Shown: piece by piece, positions 43,838 through 53,304 of the stretch
Position numbering within the stretch: position 1 is the stretch's first letter
Layout: each line of letters begins with the position of its first letter
NCBI RefSeq assembly: GCF_004354815.1
Contig: NZ_QWJI01000003.1
Location: 18,156 to 82,155, forward strand
DNA: 64,000 nt
Source of the DNA: Cardinium endosymbiont of Culicoides punctatus
Lineage (GTDB): Bacteria > Bacteroidota > Bacteroidia > Cytophagales > Amoebophilaceae
Direction: 5' to 3'
The notes under the pieces: generated by a model
The model's input: the letters and a program-made list of their open reading frames with translations, nothing else
The model's database searches: none
What the model was told of the DNA's origin: nothing
Translations under genes and position numbers: made by a program

Positions 43838-45340
43838 ATGAGTACAAAACAAGAATTCGGCCCGATACGCAGCAGAATGTTTCCCATTCACAAAAGTGAA
43901 TTGCGTAAGTTTTTACCAATGGCCTTTATTTTTATCTTGATATCTTTATGTTACGCACTTACGCGTTCCCTTAAGGACATGCTCGTACTAAAAGATGCTA
44001 ATAACACAGCTATCTATTGGCTCAAGGCAGTAGCCATTACGCCAAGTATGATTTTTTTTACAATTATCTATGGAAAGATTAGTCGTAGTGCAAGTAGAGA
44101 TGGGAGGTTTAATGCTGTAATGATCTATTTCTTATGTTTTTTCTTACTTGCACTGGTCTTTTTATTGCCAAATAGAAATACATTGCAATTGACAACCATT
44201 TCTAAGTTCCTTATAGAGAAGTATCCAGCATTTATAGGTCTTTGGCAAGCAATCTGTTATTGGCCAATATCTTTATTTTATGTGAATGCTGAGGCGTTTG
44301 GGACTTTTGCACTTAGTGTTGTATTTTGGACATTTGTAAATGAAATTACAGGAGTAAAGCAAGCTAAGCGTTTTTATGCCTTTTTGAGTATGTTTGCTGC
44401 TTTTGGATCTATTAGTGCAGGAATGATACTGCGATTAGAGAGTATCGGTAAAAACTTTGACGAAAGTCTCAAGTTCGTAGTTGTCGCACTAACGTTAATT
44501 TTAATAGTTTACAACTATTTTACTGCAGATATAAAAGCGAATCCGGAATACTATCAAGTTGAGCAAAAACCTAAAAAAGTAAAAGTAAAAATGTCGTTTA
44601 GGCAATCTATGAGGTTTTTAGCTCAGTCTAAATACTTGATCTATGTGTCTATATTGGTTACAAGCTACGGATTAGCCATTGCTCTATTTGAAGCTGTACT
44701 AAAAGCCCAAGTACAGGAATATATAAAAATGGTAGGTGACAATGCACTTTTAGCAAGAGTATATTCTAACCAACAAATTTTAGTGGGCATTGTTTCTATT
44801 TTAGTTGCACTTTTCTTTGCGACACCAATACTAAAAAGAGGATGGAGTTTTGCGGCATCTGCTACGCCAGTTACTGCATTAATAATGACCGTTCTATTCT
44901 TTGCTTTTCTACGTTTTGGTAGTACGTTAGATACCTTTTTACAAACGTACTATAGTACGACAGCTGCCTATATGGCTGTTATGGTAGGGCTTTGTAATGT
45001 AGTATTGATTAAATCAGTTAAATATATTCTCTTTGATCCAACCAAAGAAGCAGTCTATATTCCACTTGATGAAGAGACTAAAGTTCGAGGAAAAGCAGCT
45101 GTAGATGGGGTAGGGTCTCGTTTAGGCAAAAGTTTGGCATCGATATTGATTACTAGCATGGCTACTACGTTTGGTGGGGGAGATATTGCTAATATTCGTA
45201 CACCAATTGTACTCATCATTATTGCAGTTATTATAGTTTGGTTAATTGCTGTGCGTAATTTAGGAAAGCTAAAAGAAGAAGCTGAGGGACAACATGAAGC
45301 AGAACAGAAAGCAACTATTAAAATGCAAGCAAGTAAATAA
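43838..45340 (+). CDS. tlc: ATP/ADP (nucleotide) translocase
   Basis: A 500-residue membrane protein with about 12 predicted helices, matching the bacterial/plastid Tlc family by length and by blocks such as YALTRSLKDMLVLKDA near the N-terminus, FWTFVNEITGVKQAKRFYAF in the middle and KYILFDPTKEAVYIPLDEE in the C-terminal half. Such carriers exchange host ATP for symbiont ADP and are restricted to obligate intracellular bacteria and plastids. Some paralogues carry other nucleotides; the sequence does not settle the substrate. A TTATACTTTAAAAT box lies 24-37 nt upstream and a strong hairpin follows the stop. Confidence 0.95.
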   Translation: MSTKQEFGPIRSRMFPIHKSELRKFLPMAFIFILISLCYALTRSLKDMLVLKDANNTAIYWLKAVAITPSMIFFTIIYGKISRSASRDGRFNAVMIYFLCFFLLALVFLLPNRNTLQLTTISKFLIEKYPAFIGLWQAICYWPISLFYVNAEAFGTFALSVVFWTFVNEITGVKQAKRFYAFLSMFAAFGSISAGMILRLESIGKNFDESLKFVVVALTLILIVYNYFTADIKANPEYYQVEQKPKKVKVKMSFRQSMRFLAQSKYLIYVSILVTSYGLAIALFEAVLKAQVQEYIKMVGDNALLARVYSNQQILVGIVSILVALFFATPILKRGWSFAASATPVTALIMTVLFFAFLRFGSTLDTFLQTYYSTTAAYMAVMVGLCNVVLIKSVKYILFDPTKEAVYIPLDEETKVRGKAAVDGVGSRLGKSLASILITSMATTFGGGDIANIRTPIVLIIIAVIIVWLIAVRNLGKLKEEAEGQHEAEQKATIKMQASK

Positions 45341-45363
45341 GCACTAATGCTTATTTATTCTAC

Positions 45364-45401
45364 CATAGGGCTGATGCTTTACATAAAGCACCAGCCCTAT
45401 G
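45364..45401 (+). terminator. Strong hairpin after the ATP/ADP translocase gene
   Basis: CATAGGGCTG-A-TGCTTT and its complement AAAGCA-C-CAGCCCTATG form a 16-17-bp stem with one A-C mismatch and a loop of only a few bases, 24 nt after the stop. No U-run follows, so it may terminate poorly or stabilise the 3' end of the mRNA. Confidence 0.55.
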
Positions 45402-45549
45402 TAATATAATAGGGAAATAAAACATAGATATTCTCCCCTTTCTTTATTATCTTCACTTTTGTACGTTTCTTTTCTACTAGTTTAACGGTTAAAATAAATT
45501 AGATCACAATATCTATTTAGTATTACATGTTGTTATACTTTAAAATAAT

Positions 45550-47325
45550 ATGAAAATAGAACTCCAACTTAAATCAGTACTACAAAAAGCGTTTTTAGAC
45601 AATTATCAATTATCCCTTGATATAGAGGAGTTAGGCTTACAGATTACTAGAAAAGAATTTGCAGGGACCTTTTCATTGCCTGTATTTCCCTATGCTAAAA
45701 AATGTAATGAACACCCTACCCAATTAGCAGAGAAAATAGGTGAATGGTTACAAGACCATACAGATTTGATATCTTCATACAATGTGATAAGTGGGTTTTT
45801 GAATCTAGTTATTCATGATAAAATTTGGCTTAACGTTTTAGCAGAAATTGAGCAGAATCCCAATTATGGATGCCTAGATAAACGAAACAGCAATGTAGTA
45901 GTAGAATTTTCGTGCCCAAATACAAATAAACCACAACACCTTGGTCATTTACGTACTAATTTTTTGGGTAGTGCACTGTCCAAAATATTAGATGCTGCTG
46001 GCTATACAGTATATACAGTCAACCTTATCAATGACAGGGGCATTCATATCTGTAAATCTATGGTTGCATATCAGCAGTTTGGCTCAAATGAAACACCAGA
46101 AAGTAGTGGCATCAAGGGAGATCATTTAGTAGGGAAATATTATGTGAAATTTGATCAAGTATATAAAGAACAATTGGCACATATCCAAAGCAATGGAGAA
46201 GATGCTACTAAAACACCTCCTCCGATTTTACAGGAAGCTCAAAAAATGCTGATAGAATGGGAAAAAGGGAATCCCTCTGTTATGGCTTTATGGAAAAAAA
46301 TGAATAACTGGGTTTATGATGGATTTCACGTCACTTACCATCAATTAGGGATTGCTTTTGATAAAACATATTATGAATCTGATACCTATCTATTAGGCAA
46401 AAAAATTGTAGAAGAAGGCGTTCACAAAAAAATATTCTACAAAAGAAGCGATGGCGCTATTGCAATAGATCTGTCTCAATATGAATTAGGAGAAAAAGTT
46501 TTACTGCGTGGAGATGGAACAGCTGTTTATATTACTCAAGACTTAGGAACAGCAGATTTACGTTATACAGACTATCATTTTGATAAAATGATTTATGTTG
46601 TAGGAAATGAACAAGAACATCATTTTAAAGTGTTATTTGCTATTATGGATGCTTTAGATAGACCCTATGCCTCATCAATGCATCATTTATCTTATGGGAT
46701 GGTAGATCTACCTAGTGGAAAGATGAAGTCTAGAGAAGGAAATGTAGTAGATGCCGATAACCTCATTGCAGAAATGATTGATACAATTGTACAGTATACT
46801 GAGGTGTCCAATAAAATTGGAATTTTAAGTAAAGAAGAACAAAATAAACTCCATAATACCCTAGCAGTAGGCGCGTTAAAATTTTTTTTATTAAAGGTCA
46901 TTCCACAAAAAAGAATGCTATTTAATCCTAATGATTCTGTTGATTTTCAGGGAGATACTGGTACATTTATTCAATATACCTATGCTAGAATTTGTTCATT
47001 AGAAAGCAAGGCTAGTGATATAACAATAGCCTCACCTTCCACCTACAATAGGCCCCTTAGCCCATTAGAACAGAGTCTTATTTTTCAGCTTTACATGTTG
47101 CCTACACAAATAGAAGAGGCCGCAAAGCATTATGCCCCTTCGATAATAGCAAATTATGCACTAGAATTAGCAAAGACTTATAATAAGTTTTATGCAGCTT
47201 GTCCCATTTTAAGAGCGTCTAATATCAGTGCACGTAGCTTCAGATTACTGCTTTCTTTTTGTGTAGCAAAAGTTCTAAAAAGAAGCATGGCTCTTTTGAC
47301 AATTGAGTTACCTGCAAAAATGTAG
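45550..47325 (+). CDS. argS: Arginyl-tRNA synthetase
   Basis: A 591-residue class I synthetase. The HIGH-type motif is in FSCPNTNKPQHLGHLRTNFL (about residues 121-140), followed by VNLINDRGIHICKSM. As in most ArgRS, the KMSKS site is replaced: KMKSREGNVVDADNLI. The C-terminal DALR anticodon-binding helices (YTYARICSLESKA) are present. The ATG lies only 4 nt after a TTATACTTTAAAAT box. Confidence 0.95.
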   Translation: MKIELQLKSVLQKAFLDNYQLSLDIEELGLQITRKEFAGTFSLPVFPYAKKCNEHPTQLAEKIGEWLQDHTDLISSYNVISGFLNLVIHDKIWLNVLAEIEQNPNYGCLDKRNSNVVVEFSCPNTNKPQHLGHLRTNFLGSALSKILDAAGYTVYTVNLINDRGIHICKSMVAYQQFGSNETPESSGIKGDHLVGKYYVKFDQVYKEQLAHIQSNGEDATKTPPPILQEAQKMLIEWEKGNPSVMALWKKMNNWVYDGFHVTYHQLGIAFDKTYYESDTYLLGKKIVEEGVHKKIFYKRSDGAIAIDLSQYELGEKVLLRGDGTAVYITQDLGTADLRYTDYHFDKMIYVVGNEQEHHFKVLFAIMDALDRPYASSMHHLSYGMVDLPSGKMKSREGNVVDADNLIAEMIDTIVQYTEVSNKIGILSKEEQNKLHNTLAVGALKFFLLKVIPQKRMLFNPNDSVDFQGDTGTFIQYTYARICSLESKASDITIASPSTYNRPLSPLEQSLIFQLYMLPTQIEEAAKHYAPSIIANYALELAKTYNKFYAACPILRASNISARSFRLLLSFCVAKVLKRSMALLTIELPAKM

Positions 47326-47452
47326 TAATAAATAGAAACTATGATTTCACCCCACGTAAATAACCATTTTATTTTGCAGATTAACGGTGAATAGTGTCTT
47401 AAAACACACTAAATCATTCTTTCTTCTACACTATACACAAAGGTCTAAATGC

Positions 47453-48073
47453 CTAAGGAAGTTCTTTTTCCTCAAAAGATCTACTAGAAAATACCTTACC
47501 CACTATATAACCAATAGCTGCTGCAACAATCATTAACAAGAGATCTTTTTCTAACTCTAGAAAAAGAAGAAGAATTTTCCTTTTCTGAAAAACTACTAAA
47601 AATAGATCAAAATAGAAAAGCAAATAAAGTCCAGTAAAAATCATCCAATGTGTCGGCATGGGCTGGTTGCTTTTTATTTTTTTAACCCAGAAAGTGCCTA
47701 ATATAACAATCCCTAGTGTTAGTAGTAACAACAGAAAAGAAAAGATAGGATAGAGCAATAAATTAGCTAAAAAATGGTAACAAAGAGATAAGCCACCCAA
47801 AATATTTGCTATAAGACCTTCTGAATCAGCATCTTTTTTAAGTATTTCATCTAAGGAATCAGATGGCTTATCATTATCTACTATAGGATTAATCCCTACT
47901 TCTATGATATTAGAAGACTGAAAAACAGTGTTTTTATAGATATCAGTAGCACTTTGCAACACATTTATGTTTGTTGTAGACATAGATATATTACTTTCAT
48001 TCCAAACAGCAGTAACATTTGCTGGTATATTTGTCGCTATAAAGACAACAATACTAATTAAATATGGTATCAT
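47453..48073 (-). CDS. Membrane protein of unknown function
   Basis: A 206-residue protein with an N-terminal hydrophobic segment resembling a signal peptide (MIPYLISIVVFIATNIPANV), a polar region with many Asn/Ser/Asp, and then at least three membrane helices (FLANLLLYPIFSFLLLLLTL, HWMIFTGLYLLFYFDLFLVV, DLLLMIVAAAIGYIVGKVF). The C-terminus is short and charged. I do not recognise the family. It is transcribed divergently from the baseplate gene. Confidence 0.6.
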   Translation of the reverse strand: MIPYLISIVVFIATNIPANVTAVWNESNISMSTTNINVLQSATDIYKNTVFQSSNIIEVGINPIVDNDKPSDSLDEILKKDADSEGLIANILGGLSLCYHFLANLLLYPIFSFLLLLLTLGIVILGTFWVKKIKSNQPMPTHWMIFTGLYLLFYFDLFLVVFQKRKILLLFLELEKDLLLMIVAAAIGYIVGKVFSSRSFEEKELP

Positions 48074-48204
48074 GAGTATAAATTTTAAGCTGAATTACTT
48101 TTTTGTAAGTACTTTTTAGTTTAGATTATATTATTAAAGGCGATTATTACTTACGCCACTTAAAGTATAATATCTAAATTTTTGGAAAAAAATCATAATC
48201 TAAT

Positions 48205-51200
48205 ATGGATATTCATCAAAAACCTAACGTTTTATTTGCTAGAGCAGGAACCTGCCATACGGAACGTTTACTACCTGAATTAGTTAACAATGATCTATTA
48301 ATAAGTGATAGACAACTTAGCGATCACCTAAGATTTCTTTATTTGTATTCTGATCTTTTAGCCTATTATGACACGAATAATGTACGTATTGACCAGAATA
48401 TTTGGAGAAAATTTCTAGAACAGGATGATACGGTTATACGTTCATTAATCTTACATACCAATATTGAAAGGGTTAAAAAAAGTATCCATAAACAATTTTT
48501 AACCCTACGACGTAAATCTACAGGGATTATAGAGAGCGAATATACCACAGACCTCCTAGTTATTGGTCGTGAACTAATTATTCTCTTAGAATATTGGCAC
48601 AAAAATCTTCCTAATGAAGATATTATTCGTGTTAAATTAGACACCATCATTCATGAAGAAATAAATATCCATCTAAGCAGAGTATATAAACTCTTCCAAC
48701 AACACCATAAACACCATTACAATGAGGCTTTTGTAGATTTTTGTGCTTTTTTAGATCAAAAATGTAATGGCACATCACTATGGGAGTTGAAATCAGATAT
48801 TGTCCAAAATGAGATGAATGGACCAGATCTAAATGATGAACAAGCTATAGATATTTTAAATGATTTTTTTGATGCAATTTTTAACACCATCTACAATTTA
48901 AAAACGTTATCTGCTAATGATTATTTTGACACACTACAGTCTCAAAATAAGTCTCCCCATATGGCATTATTAATAGCCTTTTTGCAACTTTTACAGTATG
49001 CAGATGCGCACCTTAACCATATCCCACAAAAAGCGTTAGACCATTATTACAGACATATACTAAAGTTTAATAATAACCCTAGTATTCCTGATGAAGCTTA
49101 TGTACATTTTGGTCTTAGTCCAAACCACTCTTTTGCATTTGTACATAGTGGAGCACGTTTGGTCGCGAAAAATCCATTTAATGGGGAAGATATACTATTT
49201 CAAACTAAAAGAGATATAACTATAAATAAAGCTAAAATTAGTCAGATAAATAGTTTGGTGCCTCATAAAAGAGGAAAGAAAGAGGAAAGTACAGCAATAG
49301 AACTATCTACTGCTACATATGATAAATCAATGCTGCAAGAGCTTCCATTTCCTGTATTCCCTGTACCTCTAAAAGCAAGTCCTTCTCTAGAAAAATCTTA
49401 TGAACAGCTGTCTGTCATGATTGGCTCTCCATTGTTTCATCTTGCTGAAGGCGTACGTACCATTCATATAAAATTTAAATTTACGCCCGAATCTTTTCAA
49501 GAATTGCTCAACCGAACAAAAAAGAAAGATGTTTCTTCTATAGAATTCTCGAGGAAATTAATGGGCATGATCAATGCTACAGCAAGGATACGAATTACCA
49601 CTAAAGAAGGATGGTTTGACGTACCTGAAGAAGCTTTATCAAGTCAGCTACTTTCTAAAGAAAATAGTCTATGCATGACTATTGCGCTAAATGCAGAAAT
49701 ACCTGCTATGACAAAATTGCCTAGTGAGCAACAAAGCGCTATGCCAGACCCTGAAACGCCTACGGTTGTCATTGGACTACGTAATAGTGCATCATCTTAT
49801 GGGCTATATCTACTTACTATAATAAATGGATTAATACTTGAAAAGATAGATCTCAAAGTTAGTGTAAAGCACTATCGAGGATTGGTACTTCAAAACCAAT
49901 TAGGAATTATTGATAATAGCCAAATATTTGAACCATTTGGTCCGCTAGCAAAACCACATAGCAGCTTTTATATAGGAAGTGGAGAAGTTTTTTCCAAGAA
50001 TCTAACTAGTTTACAAGTAGATATCAAATGGGATGGCTTACCTATGCTAGAGGGAGGATTTAAAAGTTATTATGATGCCTATCCTAATAGGGTAAATAAT
50101 GATGATTTTAAAGTAAATATCTCTTACTTAAATCATCAACACTGGAATCCATTTTATGCTGAGAATAGACAATATATATCTCTTTTTCAGGTTGTTAAAA
50201 GTTCCAAAGGAAGTGAGAAACTAGATTATACCACAACCATAAATAATATTAATATAAATGGATTGGGTATTACTAAAACAAATGACCCTCTTGATGTTTC
50301 CATTTATAGCCCGAATACTATAGCTGGTTTTTTAAAGCTACAATTAAGCGGACCAGAACAAGCTTTTGGCCATGCTATTTATCCTACCCTGATGAGTGAC
50401 ATGCTTGTTAAAAACGCTCAAAAGAAGCAAGGAGAAACAGCTGTCACTATAAATGAACCATATACACCTCGTATACAATCCATTACGATCGATTATGAAG
50501 CAGAAGAATCTATTAATTTAACCTCTCCTCCTGGAGAAGAAGAGGAAAAATATTTAAATAAATTTTTCCATCTTAATGCATTCGGATATACAAAGGAATT
50601 TCCAAATAATTTGAAAGCAGCTACTCCTGTCACATTATTTCCGCTTATGGACGATAAAGCATCCTTTATAGCTTTTGGTATAGAAGACTTAAACAGCAAT
50701 AATTTATCTATGCACATAGCCATTGGTGAAAACAGTCTTAATCCAGATGATAACCGACCGCAAGTTACATGGCAATATTTATCAAATAATGTATGGTTGC
50801 CACTTCATCAAGAAAATATTGTTGTAGATAGAACAAAAGGATTTTACAAATCAGGTATTATTGTTTTTAATTTACCTAATAATATTACCAACAACAATAC
50901 ATATATGACGCCTGGATTGTTTTGGATCCGAGTCAAATTCACAGGGGCAGTAAACTCATTACCAACTATTGTTGGGGTCTATACACAAGCAGTCACTGTA
51001 CTAAGAGTTATGGATAAAAATGGTGTTTTTTCTATTCCAACGCTCCCTCCAGGAACCATACAAAAATTACAAAATCCTATAGATGGAATTGAATTAGTAG
51101 TGCAACCTTCTAAAACATTTAATGGAAGACAGTTTGAAAATCATCAAGCCTTTTATAGGCGCGTTAGTGAGCGTTTAAGACATAAAAACAGAGCTATATC

Positions 51201-52002
51201 TTCTTGGGATTATGAGCGAATTATTCTTGAGAAGTTTCCAGAAATCTTCCAGGTAAAGTGTATCAACCATACACTAAAAAGTACGCATAATATGCTTAAT
51301 CCTGGACATATAACCCTTGTAATTATTCCAAAAGCAGATCATAACTCTATAGACACACTCCCTATTGCAAGTACAGCATTATTAACCAATGTTAAAGAAT
51401 ATATTCAGCATGTAAGCTCTTCATTCATAAAATTTGAAGTAGTGAATCCAATCTATGAGGATGTTAAGGTAAACGCTACTATTAAATTTAAACCAGGATT
51501 TGAAAAAGGGTTGTTCTTAAATACCTTACAACAGGATCTATGCAACTTTCTTTCTCCATGGTTGTTTAATGCATCAAAAGACATCCCACTAGGAGGTAAT
51601 ATAGCTGTTTCCAACATTATAGATTTTATTAACAATCGAAATTATATAGAAGGAATAGGAAATTTTTCTATATTAAAATACGTTGGTAAAGCCCCAGACT
51701 TAAAATTAGATAAGGTAACAGACTATAATGGTCATCTATTTGCCAATTATCCGTGGTCTATTATGGTTTCTGCAAAACATCATAAGATATCTGCCGTAGA
51801 TAACTTTGATGTTACTGCGAAATTACGTCATGGTAGCATAGGAGATATGGCTATTGGTGAAGACTTTATAGTTGGTCCATGGACGGTGTTATCGGACAAG
51901 GATTCCGAAACATGTATCAATGAAGATATACTTGTACCAAGTTTAGAAGAATATTGTTTAATAACCAAAAAATATATTAAAACCAACCATGGCAATCGTT
52001 AG
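48205..52002 (+). CDS. Afp11-like baseplate (J/gp47-type) protein of a contractile injection system
   Basis: A 1265-residue protein. The N-terminus has the profile of Bacteroidota injection-system baseplate wedges (LSDHLRFLYLYSDLLAYYDT, then RKFLEQDDTVIRSLILHT). The C-terminal ~300 residues have baseplate J-type features: FYRRVSERLRHKNRAISSWD, YERIILEKFPEIFQVKCINH, HITLVIIPKADH, and NPIYEDVKVNATIKFKPG. Proteins of this type form the baseplate of Afp/PVC/MAC-like and T6SS-subtype-iv machines, which Amoebophilaceae carry as scattered loci. The stop overlaps the next gene by 14 bp. Sheath, tube, spike and ATPase genes are not in the window. The family call rests on motif memory, not a search. 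Confidence 0.75.
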   Translation: MDIHQKPNVLFARAGTCHTERLLPELVNNDLLISDRQLSDHLRFLYLYSDLLAYYDTNNVRIDQNIWRKFLEQDDTVIRSLILHTNIERVKKSIHKQFLTLRRKSTGIIESEYTTDLLVIGRELIILLEYWHKNLPNEDIIRVKLDTIIHEEINIHLSRVYKLFQQHHKHHYNEAFVDFCAFLDQKCNGTSLWELKSDIVQNEMNGPDLNDEQAIDILNDFFDAIFNTIYNLKTLSANDYFDTLQSQNKSPHMALLIAFLQLLQYADAHLNHIPQKALDHYYRHILKFNNNPSIPDEAYVHFGLSPNHSFAFVHSGARLVAKNPFNGEDILFQTKRDITINKAKISQINSLVPHKRGKKEESTAIELSTATYDKSMLQELPFPVFPVPLKASPSLEKSYEQLSVMIGSPLFHLAEGVRTIHIKFKFTPESFQELLNRTKKKDVSSIEFSRKLMGMINATARIRITTKEGWFDVPEEALSSQLLSKENSLCMTIALNAEIPAMTKLPSEQQSAMPDPETPTVVIGLRNSASSYGLYLLTIINGLILEKIDLKVSVKHYRGLVLQNQLGIIDNSQIFEPFGPLAKPHSSFYIGSGEVFSKNLTSLQVDIKWDGLPMLEGGFKSYYDAYPNRVNNDDFKVNISYLNHQHWNPFYAENRQYISLFQVVKSSKGSEKLDYTTTINNININGLGITKTNDPLDVSIYSPNTIAGFLKLQLSGPEQAFGHAIYPTLMSDMLVKNAQKKQGETAVTINEPYTPRIQSITIDYEAEESINLTSPPGEEEEKYLNKFFHLNAFGYTKEFPNNLKAATPVTLFPLMDDKASFIAFGIEDLNSNNLSMHIAIGENSLNPDDNRPQVTWQYLSNNVWLPLHQENIVVDRTKGFYKSGIIVFNLPNNITNNNTYMTPGLFWIRVKFTGAVNSLPTIVGVYTQAVTVLRVMDKNGVFSIPTLPPGTIQKLQNPIDGIELVVQPSKTFNGRQFENHQAFYRRVSERLRHKNRAISSWDYERIILEKFPEIFQVKCINHTLKSTHNMLNPGHITLVIIPKADHNSIDTLPIASTALLTNVKEYIQHVSSSFIKFEVVNPIYEDVKVNATIKFKPGFEKGLFLNTLQQDLCNFLSPWLFNASKDIPLGGNIAVSNIIDFINNRNYIEGIGNFSILKYVGKAPDLKLDKVTDYNGHLFANYPWSIMVSAKHHKISAVDNFDVTAKLRHGSIGDMAIGEDFIVGPWTVLSDKDSETCINEDILVPSLEEYCLITKKYIKTNHGNR

Positions 52003-52729
52003 TAGAGAGGTAATAAAGAAGAATTTTGAAAAAGGATCCATCCCTACACAGCAGGACTTTGAGGATCTCATAGATTCCATGTTCCATAAACAAGATGATG
52101 GACTTATTTCACAAGATTACGGATTAAGGCTGACCCCTAAAGGAAGCTCTTCTAAGTTAATAACATTCTTTAATAATCTAAATGACTTTAAGCCTACTTG
52201 GAGTATCGAGCAATATCCTAAAAATTCTACAGAATTCGGGCTTAATATTTTAGACAAACAGGGGGAGAGCAAGCTATTTATTCAGGCAAATGGGAATATT
52301 GGAATAGGAACCATCAATCCACAAGAAAAACTAACTGTAGACGGATCCATTAGTATGCATGGACGTAGGGGCACGTATGCATCTGGTGAAGTGCCTGGTG
52401 ATGGGAACTGGCATAGTATTACGCCTCCACTAAGTGACTGCCATGCTTTTGAAGTAATAGCTAAAATTGGTAAGCCAGGGCGAGGGTTATATGCTATGAC
52501 GCATGCCATAGCATTAAGTACATTCGGTAATTCTCAGAGTAAGATTAATAAAACAAAGGCCTATTATGGAAGCTTTAGAAATAGAATCGACTTTCGTTGG
52601 GTTGGAGAAACTTTTAACTACGTATTACAAATACGAACACAGCGTGCATATGGAGAGGATAGTATGATCAAATATTATGTAACCAACCTGTGGTGGGAAG
52701 ATGAGATAAATAAAGAAGAAAAAAACTGA
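51989..52729 (+). CDS. Tail-fibre/adhesin-like protein of the injection system
   Basis: A 246-residue protein overlapping the baseplate gene by 14 bp in another frame, so translation is probably coupled. The N-terminus (REVIKKNFEKGSIPTQQDFE then DLIDSMFHKQDDG) resembles the attachment segment of Bacteroidota injection-system fibres. The middle has the beta-structured phrase NGNIGIGTINPQEKLTVDGS, a repeat typical of phage-type fibres and adhesins. A compact C-terminal domain follows (GNWHSITPPLSDCHAFEVIA, RGLYAMTHAIALST). It may be the part that contacts the target membrane. The domain itself is not one I can name. Confidence 0.65.
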   Translation: MAIVSREVIKKNFEKGSIPTQQDFEDLIDSMFHKQDDGLISQDYGLRLTPKGSSSKLITFFNNLNDFKPTWSIEQYPKNSTEFGLNILDKQGESKLFIQANGNIGIGTINPQEKLTVDGSISMHGRRGTYASGEVPGDGNWHSITPPLSDCHAFEVIAKIGKPGRGLYAMTHAIALSTFGNSQSKINKTKAYYGSFRNRIDFRWVGETFNYVLQIRTQRAYGEDSMIKYYVTNLWWEDEINKEEKN

Positions 52730-52868
52730 TTTTTAGAATAAAACTTAGTTCCATGCAGTATGCTTTTTAATATATTCTCAAGAAAATATTAAAAAATTTG
52801 TGTAGATGTATGGAATTTTTACTTAACTTGGTATGTAGATTTTGTACAAAATATTGCATTAAGTTTTT

Positions 52869-53135
52869 ATGAAAAAAGAAATTCATCCAGATTATAGAGC
52901 TGTTGTTTTTTTAGATACTTCTAGTGGGGCTAAGTTTCTAACACGTTCTACAATACGTACTACTGAAACAATTGAGTGGGAAGATAAAAAAGTTTATCCC
53001 TTAGTAAAGGTAGAAGTAAGTTCTGTGTCTCACCCCTTTTATACAGGTAAAAAGATTTTCGTAGATACAGCAGGTAGAATTGAACGTTTTAATCAAAAAT
53101 ACAAAAAGAAAAGTACTGAAGTGGTTGCTAAATAA
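52869..53135 (+). CDS. rpmE2: 50S ribosomal protein L31 type B
   Basis: An 88-residue L31 of the zinc-independent type [41 protein letters not shown] and [10 protein letters not shown] are conserved, and the CxxC zinc motif of type A is absent. Monocistronic. Confidence 0.94.
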   Translation: MKKEIHPDYRAVVFLDTSSGAKFLTRSTIRTTETIEWEDKKVYPLVKVEVSSVSHPFYTGKKIFVDTAGRIERFNQKYKKKSTEVVAK

Positions 53136-53197
53136 TAACCTTGTTGGTATTGTTTTCTACTAATTTGTTAAACCTAGTTTAACGAAACTGTATAAAA

Positions 53198-53239
53198 ATT
53201 ACAAATCACTAGGGTTATATTACAAATCACTAGGGTTAT
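53198..53239. repeat. Two tandem 21-bp repeats
   Basis: Two exact copies of the unit ATTACAAATCACTAGGGTTA plus T lie between rpmE2 and the GlmU-like gene. No function is evident. Confidence 0.85.
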
Positions 53240-53304
53240 TTGGCATATAAAGCAGTTCGATCGTTTGGAAGGATTGGTAATAATTAAAAAAAGTATTTCT
53301 AGCC

